Assembly: GCA_017508965.1 (NCBI GenBank)
Contig: JAFWQT010000139.1
Coordinates: forward strand, 1-37,854
Direction: 5' to 3'
From: Prevotella sp.
GTDB taxonomy: Bacteria > Bacteroidota > Bacteroidia > Bacteroidales > Bacteroidaceae
Length of the DNA: 37,854 bases
Shown here one piece after another: positions 31,369-37,854 of this stretch (position 1 is the stretch's first letter; each line of letters opens with the position of its first letter). Position numbers and translations under genes: made by a program. The notes beneath the pieces were generated by a model. It saw nothing but the letters and a program-made list of their open reading frames with translations, made no database searches and was not told where the DNA came from.

Positions 31369-31872
31369 ATGATCAGCATCATAGCCGCCGTGGCACGCAA
31401 CCGCGCCATCGGACTCCACAACAAACTGCTCTACTGGCTGCCCAACGACCTGAAGCGTTTCAAGGCGCTCACCACGGGCCACACCATCATCATGGGGCGC
31501 CGCACCTACGAGTCGCTGCCCAAGGGTGCGCTGCCCAACCGCCGCAACGTGGTGCTCACGCGCTCTGCAAAAGAATTTCCGGGATGCGAAGTGTTTCCGT
31601 CGCTCGATGAAGCGCTGAAACATACCGACGCTGAAGAAGATATCTACATCATAGGCGGCGCGTCGGTATATCGGCAGGCCCTTCCACTTGCCGACCGCCT
31701 ATGCCTCACAGAAATCGATGACATTCCCGCCGAGGCCGACGTCTTCTTTCCTCCTTACGAAGACGAATGGCAGGAAATCAGCCGCGAAGAGCACGACACC
31801 GACGAGCGCCATGCCCACCGCTATGCCTTCGTGGACTATTCGCCCAAGGGAAGGTCGGCCACCGGCAACTGA
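31369..31872 (+). CDS. folA: Dihydrofolate reductase
   Basis: NADPH-dependent reductase of dihydrofolate, 167 residues. Motifs include IAAVARNRAIG (5-15), YWLPNDLKRFK (24-34, with the active-site acidic position occupied by Asn27-Asp28), TIIMGRRTYESLP (about 40-52), and the NADPH loop IYIIGGASVYRQAL (about 93-106). Paired with thyA, 21 bp downstream of it. The last 37 bp overlap the 3' end of the Lrp/AsnC gene on the other strand, so the C terminus (SPKGRSATGN) is probably not conserved. Confidence 0.96.
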   Translation: MISIIAAVARNRAIGLHNKLLYWLPNDLKRFKALTTGHTIIMGRRTYESLPKGALPNRRNVVLTRSAKEFPGCEVFPSLDEALKHTDAEEDIYIIGGASVYRQALPLADRLCLTEIDDIPAEADVFFPPYEDEWQEISREEHDTDERHAHRYAFVDYSPKGRSATGN

Positions 31873-32312
31873 CGCTCGAAGGCCGAACCGAACGAAATAA
31901 TCGTTTCAGAACGGGCCAGTCCCAGCGGCTGCAGCTTATCGTGGATAATCTGCAACAGGTGGTAGTTGTCGTTGGCGTATATCTTGATGAACATGTCGTA
32001 GTCGCCCGTGGTGTAATGACACTCCACCACTTCAGGAATCTTCAGCAGCGCCTCCACCACCGAGTTGAACTTCTCGGGGTCTTTCAGGTTAAGTCCCATA
32101 TAGGCACAGGTCTGATAGCCGATGGCCTCGGGGTCGATGATGAACTGCGAACCCCTGAGCACTCCCATGGCCGACAGTTTCTGAATGCGCTGGTGTATCG
32201 AAGCCCCGCTTACGTTGCATGCACGTGCCACCTCCAGGAAGGGCACCCTTGCATCTTGGGCTATCATACGGATAATTTTCTTGTCGAGCGCGTCTAAATT
32301 GTAGTGAGCCAT
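31836..32312 (-). CDS. Lrp/AsnC family transcriptional regulator
   Basis: A 158-residue DNA-binding regulator. The N-terminal helix-turn-helix is clear: LDALDKKIIRMIAQDAR (6-22), then VPFLEVARACNVSGASIHQRI (abridged, 23-43). A RAM (ligand-binding, oligomerising) domain follows, with YTTGDYDMFIKIYAND at about 99-114. Such regulators respond to amino acids. The target cannot be read from sequence. It is transcribed away from the exbD genes' upstream end in the same direction, 21 bp after the second exbD, and may be part of that transcript. Confidence 0.93.
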   Translation of the reverse strand: MAHYNLDALDKKIIRMIAQDARVPFLEVARACNVSGASIHQRIQKLSAMGVLRGSQFIIDPEAIGYQTCAYMGLNLKDPEKFNSVVEALLKIPEVVECHYTTGDYDMFIKIYANDNYHLLQIIHDKLQPLGLARSETIISFGSAFERQLPVADLPLGE

Positions 32313-32333
32313 TGTTTCTATATTATTTTAATT

Positions 32334-32786
32334 CTACTCAGTCTCGTCTTTCACGGCACCCGTGGCACTATAGTTGATGCGATAGGCCTTCGCCCGCCTT
32401 AGTGCCTGCTTCACCTCCGTGATGAGATGCATGGGCGCCGAGCGGTCGGCCCTGATGGAAATAATCTGACGACGGGCATCCTCGGGCAGCATCCGCCCGC
32501 GCTCCGCCTTCACATAGTCCTCCACCTCGGCAGCCGTGGCCAGCTTGTCGTTCAGCTGTATGCGATAGTCGCCGCCCACCTTTCCTATATATATATAGGT
32601 GACGGTTGATTTCTTCACCAGTTTCGTGATTTCCGTTCCCGCCGGCACCTGATACTTCACCTTCAGGGGCACGCTCCTCATGTGGGTGACAATCATGAAG
32701 AAGAAGAGCACGGTGAAAATAAGATCGGGCAGAGCCGCTGTGTTCAGCCCCGGGATCTCCTTCTTCTCTTGTTTGCGGAACATCAT
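32334..32786 (-). CDS. exbD: ExbD/TolR family biopolymer transport protein (second copy)
   Basis: A 150-residue protein with a short cytoplasmic N terminus (PGLNTAALPDLIF), one transmembrane helix (about 20-38) containing the conserved proton-path aspartate (Asp21 in LPDLIFTVLFF), and a periplasmic domain. ExbD works with ExbB to use the proton gradient and drive TonB (or Tol) across the periplasm. It follows the first exbD by 18 bp; two adjacent, divergent ExbD copies are usual in Bacteroidota. Confidence 0.92.
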   Translation of the reverse strand: MMFRKQEKKEIPGLNTAALPDLIFTVLFFFMIVTHMRSVPLKVKYQVPAGTEITKLVKKSTVTYIYIGKVGGDYRIQLNDKLATAAEVEDYVKAERGRMLPEDARRQIISIRADRSAPMHLITEVKQALRRAKAYRINYSATGAVKDETE

Positions 32787-32804
32787 ATCACTATCGATTT
32801 CGTT

Positions 32805-33314
32805 TTATTCGTAAGCCTCGGCCACCCGCTGCGGATAGTATTTCTGCAAGGCCTCCTGCTGCTGCTCCGAACATTGCCGCATCGGACGCCCGTACACCTT
32901 GCGTGCACGCTGCTCGCGCAACTGGGCGTAGGCTGCCACAATCTCGTTCTGCATTCTGAAATAGGCATCGTAGGTGGCCAGCGAGTCAGTCTTCACCTGC
33001 AGAATGTGCATCGTGCGCCGCTGTTCCTGCCCCACGAAAGCCGCCACCTTCGCCCTCAGCCGGTCAATGCCAATCAGGCTATCGTCGGCATAGATGCGAT
33101 TCTGCGCGTCCAGGCGCAGCTGCATCACGTTGTCGCGGCTCACGTCCATCAGCTGCTCCTGCTTGTTGTCGTCCATAGGCGGCAGCTGTCTCTTCAGTCC
33201 CTGGTCGCGGTCCATCGAGGTAGTCACCAGGAAGAAGATGAGCAGCATGAACGAGATGTCGGCTGTCGACGTCGTGTTCAGCGAAGGTATTTTGTGTGAG
33301 CTATGCTTAAACAT
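32805..33314 (-). CDS. exbD: ExbD/TolR family biopolymer transport protein (first copy)
   Basis: A 169-residue ExbD with the cytoplasmic motif KIPSLNTTSTADISFML, the transmembrane aspartate (Asp19) and a longer periplasmic part with an unusual charged C terminus (about 140-169, RQCSEQQQEALQKYY). The start at 33314 (MFKHSSHK) begins the conserved region; a longer open frame to 33485 runs through the upstream gene and gives low-complexity His/Arg-rich residues, so it is spurious. The start overlaps the end of the upstream membrane-protein gene by 37 bp. Confidence 0.9.
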   Translation of the reverse strand: MFKHSSHKIPSLNTTSTADISFMLLIFFLVTTSMDRDQGLKRQLPPMDDNKQEQLMDVSRDNVMQLRLDAQNRIYADDSLIGIDRLRAKVAAFVGQEQRRTMHILQVKTDSLATYDAYFRMQNEIVAAYAQLREQRARKVYGRPMRQCSEQQQEALQKYYPQRVAEAYE

Positions 33315-33556
33315 ACGGATAACAGTGCGACTATAAACAACACAATGATGGCGATGATGAACATGTCGGGCACGGAGCCGCCGATGAGCCAGCTGAGCAG
33401 CATCGTCACGACCACTAGCACAATCACCCCAACGGCAATGCGGTTGTGGAACCACGAATGCTCGCGGCTTCTCGTAGCCTTCCACAGGCTGAAGGCCGTG
33501 GCGCCCAAGGTCCCCGCTATCGCCACATACATCAATATAATCATCAAGTCAGCCAT
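33278..33556 (-). CDS. Small membrane protein between exbB and exbD
   Basis: A 92-residue protein with two or three hydrophobic segments (about 3-24, 42-62 and 66-86) separated by a basic loop (KATRSREHSWFHNR). I recognise no domain of known function, but a protein of this size sits in the same place between exbB and exbD in other Bacteroidales. Its 14-bp spacing from exbB and 37-bp overlap with exbD suggest it is made as part of the energy-transducing complex. Confidence 0.7.
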   Translation of the reverse strand: MADLMIILMYVAIAGTLGATAFSLWKATRSREHSWFHNRIAVGVIVLVVVTMLLSWLIGGSVPDMFIIAIIVLFIVALLSVCLSIAHTKYLR

Positions 33557-33570
33557 AATGAGTTCTTTAG

Positions 33571-34290
33571 TTATTCTTCACTCTTCTTTTTTCCCAAGAT
33601 GTCAAGCAGCGCGATGGCCGATTCCTCCATCTGAGCCGTCAGATGACTGATTTTCGAAAGAATGTAGTTATAGAACAGCTGAAGGATGAGCGCCACGATG
33701 ATACCGAAGATGGTGGTGATGAGTGCCACCTTCATGCCGCCTGCCACGATGCTCGGACTGATATCGCCGGCATATTCAATATTGTCGAACGACATCACCA
33801 TGCCAATCACCGTTCCCAGGAATCCCAGCGAAGGTGCAATGGCAATGGCCAGCGTAATCCACGAGCAACCCTTCTCCAGCTTTGCTATCTGCACCGAGCC
33901 GTAGCTCTGAATCGAGCGCTCTATGCTCGCCAGGTCATCGTTGATTCTGAGCAGCCCCTGATAGCAGATACTGGCCACGGGCCCACGCGTGTTGCGGCAG
34001 AGTTCCCTCGCTCCGTCCACGTCGCCCCTCTCCACCTTCTCTGCAATATCGTTCATCAGCCGCTTTGCATTGATTTCCGAAAGCGAGAGATAGATAATGC
34101 GCTCAATGCAGAAGGCAAGGCCGATGATCAGCGCGGCTGCCACAAGCGACATAAAGCCGGTGTTGCCTTCGATAAACTTGTCGCGAAGCGTCTGGTGCAG
34201 CCCCATTTCCTCCTCCTGGGCCATCAGCGGCAAAGCCATTGCCAGCATCGTGAACATCGCGACAGATCTTGTAAAAAGTTTCATATTCAA
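33571..34290 (-). CDS. exbB: ExbB/TolQ/MotA family proton channel protein
   Basis: A 239-residue protein. After a signal-peptide-like N terminus (about 1-25, ending LMAQ) it has a transmembrane helix (about 47-70, LVAAALIIGLAFCIERIIYL), a cytoplasmic loop, and two further helices (about 145-165 and 186-212) holding the family core LGFLGTVIGMVMSF and SIVAGGMKVALITTIFGI. ExbB pentamers with ExbD form the proton-driven motor that energises TonB. No tonB gene is visible in the window. Start codon may be the ATG at 34290 or at 34284. Confidence 0.93.
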   Translation of the reverse strand: MNMKLFTRSVAMFTMLAMALPLMAQEEEMGLHQTLRDKFIEGNTGFMSLVAAALIIGLAFCIERIIYLSLSEINAKRLMNDIAEKVERGDVDGARELCRNTRGPVASICYQGLLRINDDLASIERSIQSYGSVQIAKLEKGCSWITLAIAIAPSLGFLGTVIGMVMSFDNIEYAGDISPSIVAGGMKVALITTIFGIIVALILQLFYNYILSKISHLTAQMEESAIALLDILGKKKSEE

Positions 34291-34337
34291 TCCGAAATTT
34301 CTGAATGTCTCATTTCACCCCACGGGGTTTAACGCTG

Positions 34338-34345
34338 CAAAGATA
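34338..34345 (-). promoter_or_regulatory. Probable -7 element for the exbB operon
   Basis: On the - strand the bases read TATCTTTG, 48 bp upstream of the exbB ATG. No TTTG -33 box lies at the expected spacing. Two Fur-like or other operator palindromes were looked for nearby and not seen. Confidence 0.5.
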
Positions 34346-34522
34346 ATGCAAACCAACGGAAAAACACGATTTTTTACTGTTAATTTACGTTTTTGATACA
34401 GAGTTACAGAAATATTTTAGAATTTAACAAAAAACTCTGTCTCTCTGTGTTTCATAAATTAAAAAAAGGGTCCGAAAAGAAAAATAATCGCTGAAAAATT
34501 GTGAAATGACAAAGAAATGCAG

Positions 34523-34530
34523 TAAATTTG
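34523..34530 (+). promoter_or_regulatory. Probable -7 element for tRNA-Ser
   Basis: TAAATTTG at 34523-34530 matches TAnnTTTG, with ATTG at 34498-34501 as a possible -33 element at 21 bp. The tRNA begins 39 bp downstream of the box. Confidence 0.55.
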
Positions 34531-34568
34531 CACCCCGAAAGTCGATTGCCCGTAACCGACCACACCAA

Positions 34569-34656
34569 GGAGAGATGCTCGAGTGGCTGAAGAGGCACGC
34601 CTGGAAAGCGTGTAACCGTCTAAAGCGGTTCCCGGGTTCGAATCCCGGTCTCTCCG
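34569..34656 (+). tRNA. tRNA-Ser (anticodon GGA)
   Basis: An 88-base type II tRNA. The acceptor stem pairs GGAGAGA (34569-34575) with TCTCTCC (34649-34655), plus discriminator G. The D arm is CTC...GAG, the anticodon stem CACGC/GCGTG encloses CTGGAAA (anticodon GGA, reading UCC/UCU), a long variable arm follows (ACCGTC...GCGGT), and the T arm is CCGGG-TTCGAAT-CCCGG. CCA is not encoded. The long variable arm and GGA anticodon identify serine. Confidence 0.97.
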
Positions 34657-34692
34657 CGAAAGGTGAACGCTGTTCGCTTTTTTCGTGGAATA

Positions 34693-34730
34693 AAACGCTG
34701 ACTTATAACGAGTTAGCGTTTTTTATTTTG
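34693..34730 (+). terminator. Intrinsic terminator after tRNA-Ser
   Basis: AAACGCTGACT (34693-34703) and AGTTAGCGTTT (34711-34721) form an 11-bp stem with one G-U pair and a 7-base loop, followed by TTTATTTTG. This is a good rho-independent terminator for the tRNA transcript. Confidence 0.8.
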
Positions 34731-34783
34731 TTAAAATAGCGAACTGTTCGCGGTTTTTAGAGGAGACGAAGCGTTCGCGGTTT

Positions 34784-34805
34784 AGCGAAAGCGTTCGCTC
34801 TTTTT
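34784..34805 (+). terminator. Second terminator-like hairpin after tRNA-Ser
   Basis: AGCGAA and TTCGCT form a 6-bp stem around AGCG, followed by CTTTTT. It lies in a stretch where the word GTTCGC recurs four times (34672, 34746, 34773, 34793). Confidence 0.5.
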
Positions 34806-35146
34806 GCGTTCACCATTTGGTTTTAACCATAAAGTTCGGCAAATTTGCATAATTAAAAAAGATAAAATAATAATAACGTTACATAATTGGCCCTTTCTTG
34901 GCAAGCTTTACCTCAATTTTAATAAATCATATGCGTTTTATGATTATGCAGACTGTGCCGAAGTAGTTCAAATTCTTTTTGCCGAGGTTTGCAGACTTAT
35001 GCCGAGGTGTTGATAATCATCAATCCTTAATAATCTTTTAACTTTGGAGACCGTTCTTTTTCACTCTTCCGTCTTCACTTTTCACTTTATATTGTTAAAT
35101 CTCGCTATATTTTTTATTAGAATTTCCTTAATTTATAAATAAAGAC
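34806..35146. other. AT-rich intergenic stretch, no gene seen
   Basis: Reading frames here are short, lack ribosome binding sites and resemble no family. The sequence contains low-complexity TTTTCACTT/CTTTTTCACTC words around 35055-35090. No tRNA fragment, direct repeat of the tRNA 3' end or integrase gene was found, although a tRNA-flanking AT-rich region is a common place for insertions. Confidence 0.5.
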
Positions 35147-35154
35147 TACTTTTG
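35147..35154 (+). promoter_or_regulatory. Probable -7 element for the metal-uptake cluster
   Basis: TACTTTTG matches TAnnTTTG and lies 19 bp before the GTG start of the first gene of the cluster. The expected -33 position is AT-rich without a TTTG. Confidence 0.5.
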
Positions 35155-35173
35155 CAGAAAATATCCAATAAGG

Positions 35174-35599
35174 GTGCTACGTAAGTTCTACAATCTTTTT
35201 GCCATTGCGTTCCTTTCCATGTCGATTATCAACATGGCAGGAGGCATCACCGTCAAGCAGTGTCTTTGTACGGGAAAGCTATCGATTGTGAACTCGTTCG
35301 ACCGATCCTTATTCAGCTCTTCTGAACACAAGACACCTTGTCAGGATCAGCAGGGGTTTAAAGAGCTTTCTGCAAGCCCGTGTATGAAAATCCACATGGA
35401 GTCGCTTGATGACTTTACATCCTCTCCATCCCAAATACACGACTTTGCTCCCCCTTATTTCACTGTTTTTAATGTCACAGAACAGGCGCTTTGCGGTATC
35501 TCCACAACAGATTACGGGAAGCAAAAGCCTTATTATGTCAGAAAAATCCCGATACCTCCCAGACAATTCCTAAGTCTGAAAAATTCTCTTCTTATTTGA
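35174..35599 (+). CDS. Small exported cysteine-containing protein (HYC_CC_PP-like)
   Basis: A 141-residue protein with a signal peptide (about 1-23) and five cysteines in the mature part (30, 32, 56, 70, 107). The order ITVKQCLCTGKLS near the N terminus, SPCMK in the middle and FAPPY later recalls the Bacteroidota family named after HYC, CC and PP motifs, usually encoded next to TonB-dependent receptors and HMA-domain proteins. Here the HYC motif would be replaced by CLC, so it is a divergent member or a relative. The start is a GTG; it gives the complete signal peptide, whereas the first ATG (residue 16) would cut into it. Role inferred: periplasmic or surface metal handling. Confidence 0.68.
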   Translation: MLRKFYNLFAIAFLSMSIINMAGGITVKQCLCTGKLSIVNSFDRSLFSSSEHKTPCQDQQGFKELSASPCMKIHMESLDDFTSSPSQIHDFAPPYFTVFNVTEQALCGISTTDYGKQKPYYVRKIPIPPRQFLSLKNSLLI

Positions 35600-35672
35600 A
35601 TGTGCCCGGCATTTCAAGCTTGTAACCAGATGTTTAAATACATTTGGTCAGATTATTGTATCACATTCAAAT
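35594..35672. promoter_or_regulatory. 11-bp perfect inverted repeat before the receptor gene
   Basis: ATTTGAATGTG (35594-35604) and CACATTCAAAT (35662-35672) are perfect reverse complements with a 57-bp spacer. The pair spans the gap between the small exported protein and the receptor and brackets the -7-like box at 35639-35646. It could be two operator half-sites or an mRNA stem that sets relative expression of the two genes. Confidence 0.5.
35639..35646 (+). promoter_or_regulatory. Possible internal -7 element for the receptor gene
   Basis: TACATTTG fits TAnnTTTG, 51 bp before the receptor ATG, inside the inverted-repeat loop. No matching -33 element was found, so this is a weak call. Confidence 0.35.
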
Positions 35673-35697
35673 CACATAAGAAGAAAGACAAAAACAA

Positions 35698-37701
35698 ATG
35701 AAGACATTTAACTTGGCAGCATTGCTGATGCTGTTAATGGTCTGTAATGTAAAAGCTCAAAACGATAGCGTGAAACAGCTCAAAGACCAGACATTACAGG
35801 AAGTGGAAGTCGTCACGACAAGACCTGGCACCATAAAAAGCCGGGGACTGATGAATGCGGCAACTATCACCAGCAACGAACTGACTAAAGCTGCATGTTG
35901 TAATCTTGGAGAGAGTTTCACGACCAATCCGTCTGTGGATGTATCCTACAGTGATGCTGCAACAGGCGCCAAACAAATCAAGTTACTCGGACTTTCTGGA
36001 ACATACGTCCAGATGATGACCGAGAATATTCCCAACTTCAGGGGAACAGCGGCTCCTTATTCCTTGGGCTACGTACCAGGTCCGTGGATGCAAAGCATTC
36101 AGGTGTCAAAAGGTGCTTCTTCCGTAAAGAACGGCTACGAGAGTATCACCGGCCAGATAAACATAGAATACCAGAAGCCGCAACTGACCGATCATATCAA
36201 CGCCAATGTTTATGGCAACACAATGGCAAAGTTTGAGGCAAACGCTGACGGCACTATCCATCTCAACGATAAATGGAGCATGGGATTACTTCTCCACTAC
36301 GAGGACAAATATAAGGATCAGGACCACAACCACGACGGTTTTATAGATGATCCCAACGTACGACAGTATAACGGTCAGTTCAGATGGGCTTATTTCTCTC
36401 CGAATTACATCCTTCAGGCTGGCATCCGGATGATCAGTGAGAATCGGAGTAGCGGACAAATGGAAAGTCATTCCGTTTCTGGAATGCCACTCTATCGCAT
36501 AGGTATCGACACCAAGCGCTATGAGGCTTTTGCCAAGAATGCATTTATTCTGAATAGTGAGCACAACACCAATATTGCCCTCATCCTTGACGGCAGCATC
36601 CATGAGCAGAACGCTTTCTATGGATTGAAGGATTATGATGTAAGACAGAAAAACCTGTATGCGAGCCTTCTCTTCGAGACGGAGTTCACGAAGATGCACA
36701 GTCTCTCTACCGGTATTTCCCTGAATCACGACTACTATAATGAGATGCTCCACTTTGAACCTTCAAATATCCAGAATGCCGCGACCATGTTGCAGAATCC
36801 GTCTTTTATCCCCAAAGAGACGACCCCAGGCGCCTATGCCCAGTACACCTTTAACTACGATGACAAACTCATCATCATGGCAGGACTACGTGCCGACAAC
36901 TCTTCTTATTATAAAAAGACGTTCGTCACACCGCGTGCGCACATCAAATGGGCACCTAATGATATATTCAGTCTCCGCGGTAGCATCGGAAAAGGCTTCC
37001 GCACTGTACATGCCCTTGCTGAGAACAATTTCCTCCTTGCCAGTGGACGACAGCTCATCATCGGCAACCTAGAACAGGAAGAAGCTTGGAATTATGGCAT
37101 CAGCACCTCTCTTAATATCCCTGTCTTCGGAAGAAATCTTCAACTGAACGCGGAATATTACTACACAAACTTCCTTCACCAGACGGTCATCGACTACGAT
37201 AGTGACCCTACGCAAATAAACATAGGAAACCTTCAAGGAGACAGTTATAGTCACACGATGCAAATAGACGCCACCAATTCTTTCTTCAAAGGTTTCACGC
37301 TTACGGCAGCCTATCGCTTGAATGATGTCAAGACCACATTTGGCGGTATACTCATGAGCAAACCGTTGCAGAGCAAATATAAAGGATTACTTACTGCCAG
37401 TTATAAAACGCCTTTAGGACTGTGGCAGTTTGACGCCACCATGCAATTCAACGGTGGAGGAAGAGTACCAGGCCAGGAGGATTTCAAGGCATACGAGCAA
37501 CTCTCTGCACAAGTCACCCGATGGTTCCGCCATTTCTCTATCTACATAGGTGGTGAAAATCTCACGGGATTCAAGCAGAAAAATCCCATCATCAATGCAG
37601 CCAACCCCTTTAGCAACAGTTTCGAACCTACGCTCGTGTGGGGACCTGTAAGTGGAGCAATGGGCTATATAGGAATAAGATTCAACTTAGAAAAATTATA
37701 A
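35698..37701 (+). CDS. TonB-dependent outer-membrane receptor, probably for metal
   Basis: A 667-residue receptor with a signal peptide (1-20), a short N-terminal region with TLQEVEVVTTRP (a TonB-box-like strand, about 32-43), a plug domain (about 45-160) and a 22-strand-type barrel ending in aromatic/hydrophobic residues (RFNLEKL). There is no carboxypeptidase-regulatory domain and no SusD partner, so it is not a typical glycan SusC. The plug holds an adjacent cysteine pair (Cys67-Cys68 in AACCNLGESF), and the barrel an EF-hand-like loop (Asp209-x-Asn211-x-Asp213-Gly214, in DHNHDGFIDD). Its place between a cysteine-rich exported protein and an HMA protein suggests copper or another soft metal. 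Substrate is an inference. Confidence 0.9.
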   Translation: MKTFNLAALLMLLMVCNVKAQNDSVKQLKDQTLQEVEVVTTRPGTIKSRGLMNAATITSNELTKAACCNLGESFTTNPSVDVSYSDAATGAKQIKLLGLSGTYVQMMTENIPNFRGTAAPYSLGYVPGPWMQSIQVSKGASSVKNGYESITGQINIEYQKPQLTDHINANVYGNTMAKFEANADGTIHLNDKWSMGLLLHYEDKYKDQDHNHDGFIDDPNVRQYNGQFRWAYFSPNYILQAGIRMISENRSSGQMESHSVSGMPLYRIGIDTKRYEAFAKNAFILNSEHNTNIALILDGSIHEQNAFYGLKDYDVRQKNLYASLLFETEFTKMHSLSTGISLNHDYYNEMLHFEPSNIQNAATMLQNPSFIPKETTPGAYAQYTFNYDDKLIIMAGLRADNSSYYKKTFVTPRAHIKWAPNDIFSLRGSIGKGFRTVHALAENNFLLASGRQLIIGNLEQEEAWNYGISTSLNIPVFGRNLQLNAEYYYTNFLHQTVIDYDSDPTQINIGNLQGDSYSHTMQIDATNSFFKGFTLTAAYRLNDVKTTFGGILMSKPLQSKYKGLLTASYKTPLGLWQFDATMQFNGGGRVPGQEDFKAYEQLSAQVTRWFRHFSIYIGGENLTGFKQKNPIINAANPFSNSFEPTLVWGPVSGAMGYIGIRFNLEKL

Positions 37702-37726
37702 ATAAAATTTCAAAAATCAAACAGTT

Positions 37727-37854
37727 ATGAAAAAGTTATTTTTATCAATGATGATTGCTCTTGTTGCAGTAGCAGCATCAGCCAAAGACATTAAGACGCT
37801 TGTAGTCACCACTCAGCCTGTGATGCACTGCAACAGTTGTGAAGAAAAAATCAA
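37727..37854 (+). CDS. Exported heavy-metal-associated (HMA) domain protein, 5' part
   Basis: The first 42 codons are in the window. A signal peptide (about 1-19, ending ASA) leads into the first strand of an HMA ferredoxin-like fold, with the metal-binding motif MHCNSCEEKI (Cys-x2-Cys). Such domains bind copper or similar ions; exported versions are thought to carry metal in the periplasm. It starts 25 bp after the receptor stop and is surely in the same operon. The gene is cut by the window end. Confidence 0.82.
   Translation, partial: MKKLFLSMMIALVAVAASAKDIKTLVVTTQPVMHCNSCEEKI

Noticed and set aside
33315-33485. 57-residue extension of the first ExbD
   Set aside because: It lies within the upstream membrane-protein gene and gives His/Arg-rich junk; the conserved N terminus starts at 33314.
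34398-34440. 8-bp inverted repeat ACAGAGTT/AACTCTGT between exbB and tRNA-Ser
   Set aside because: Short arms and a 27-base loop in AT-rich DNA; could easily arise by chance and has no T-run or gene end beside it.
34804-35013. 69-residue reading frame after tRNA-Ser
   Set aside because: No ribosome binding site or promoter in place, no family features, and it begins inside a terminator T-run.
34569-35173. Integrative element attached at tRNA-Ser
   Set aside because: No integrase, no duplicated tRNA 3' end and no mobility gene in the window; kept only as a possibility in the findings.

Overview
The window is a chromosomal stretch from a member of the Bacteroidota, most likely order Bacteroidales and probably a Prevotella-like genus. 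The evidence is the promoter architecture (repeated -7 elements of the form TAnnTTTG just upstream of genes on both strands, some with a TTTG -33 element at 20 bp) and gene content typical of that group: a PorE-type lipoprotein of the type IX secretion system, a NagB/PIG-L relative, an HGSNAT-like membrane acyltransferase, paired ExbD genes, a TonB-dependent receptor and LutABC. The genus is an inference; no rRNA is present. No phage genes, insertion sequences or CRISPR array were found.

Layout. 1-1522 (+): an AT-rich membrane protein of unknown function, then yraN and a low-molecular-weight protein tyrosine phosphatase. 1505-1871 is a gene-free patch packed with short repeats and hairpins. 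1885-4013 (-): ilvE, a DUF975-like membrane protein and an MgtC-family protein. 4140-7919 (-): a lipoprotein, vsr, an S8 peptidase, xseA and xseB, nearly back to back. 8137-15424 (+): a long co-directional run of a MATE exporter, a cytidylate kinase-like protein, a YfcE-like phosphoesterase, rmlB, purT, fdtA, a GNAT/FemAB-like acyltransferase and fdtB. Together these can make a dTDP-3-acylamino-3,6-dideoxyhexose such as dTDP-Fuc3NAc, apart from the RmlA step. 15402-18161 (-): lutA, lutB and lutC for L-lactate oxidation. 18314-22232 (+): topB and a porE-like gene. 22233-22804 is a 570-bp intergenic region holding a 22-bp-periodic repeat array and several inverted repeats. 22805-23884 (+): an HGSNAT/NagX-like protein.

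24009-27041 (-): a DUF6249-like membrane protein, a PspC protein, an ECF sigma factor, a small membrane protein that may be its anti-sigma factor, and a stand-alone PIG-L domain protein that looks like the C-terminal half of the Bacteroidales NagB/PIG-L fusion. 27207-31872 (+): dsbD, an RsmF-type rRNA methyltransferase, thyA and folA. 31836-34290 (-): an Lrp/AsnC regulator and an exbB - unknown membrane protein - exbD - exbD cluster. 34569-34656: tRNA-Ser(GGA). 35174 to the end (+): a small cysteine-containing exported protein, a TonB-dependent receptor and the start of an exported heavy-metal-associated (HMA) protein, probably a metal uptake system powered by a TonB/ExbBD complex of the kind encoded next door.

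Most genes are recognisable households. The parts least explained by known families are the 22-bp periodic array at 22322-22497, the GTAGARTG heptamer repeats seen at two distant sites, the translational coupling of purT to the amino-sugar genes, and the metal-related receptor cluster with its cysteine pair in the plug and EF-hand-like loop in the barrel.
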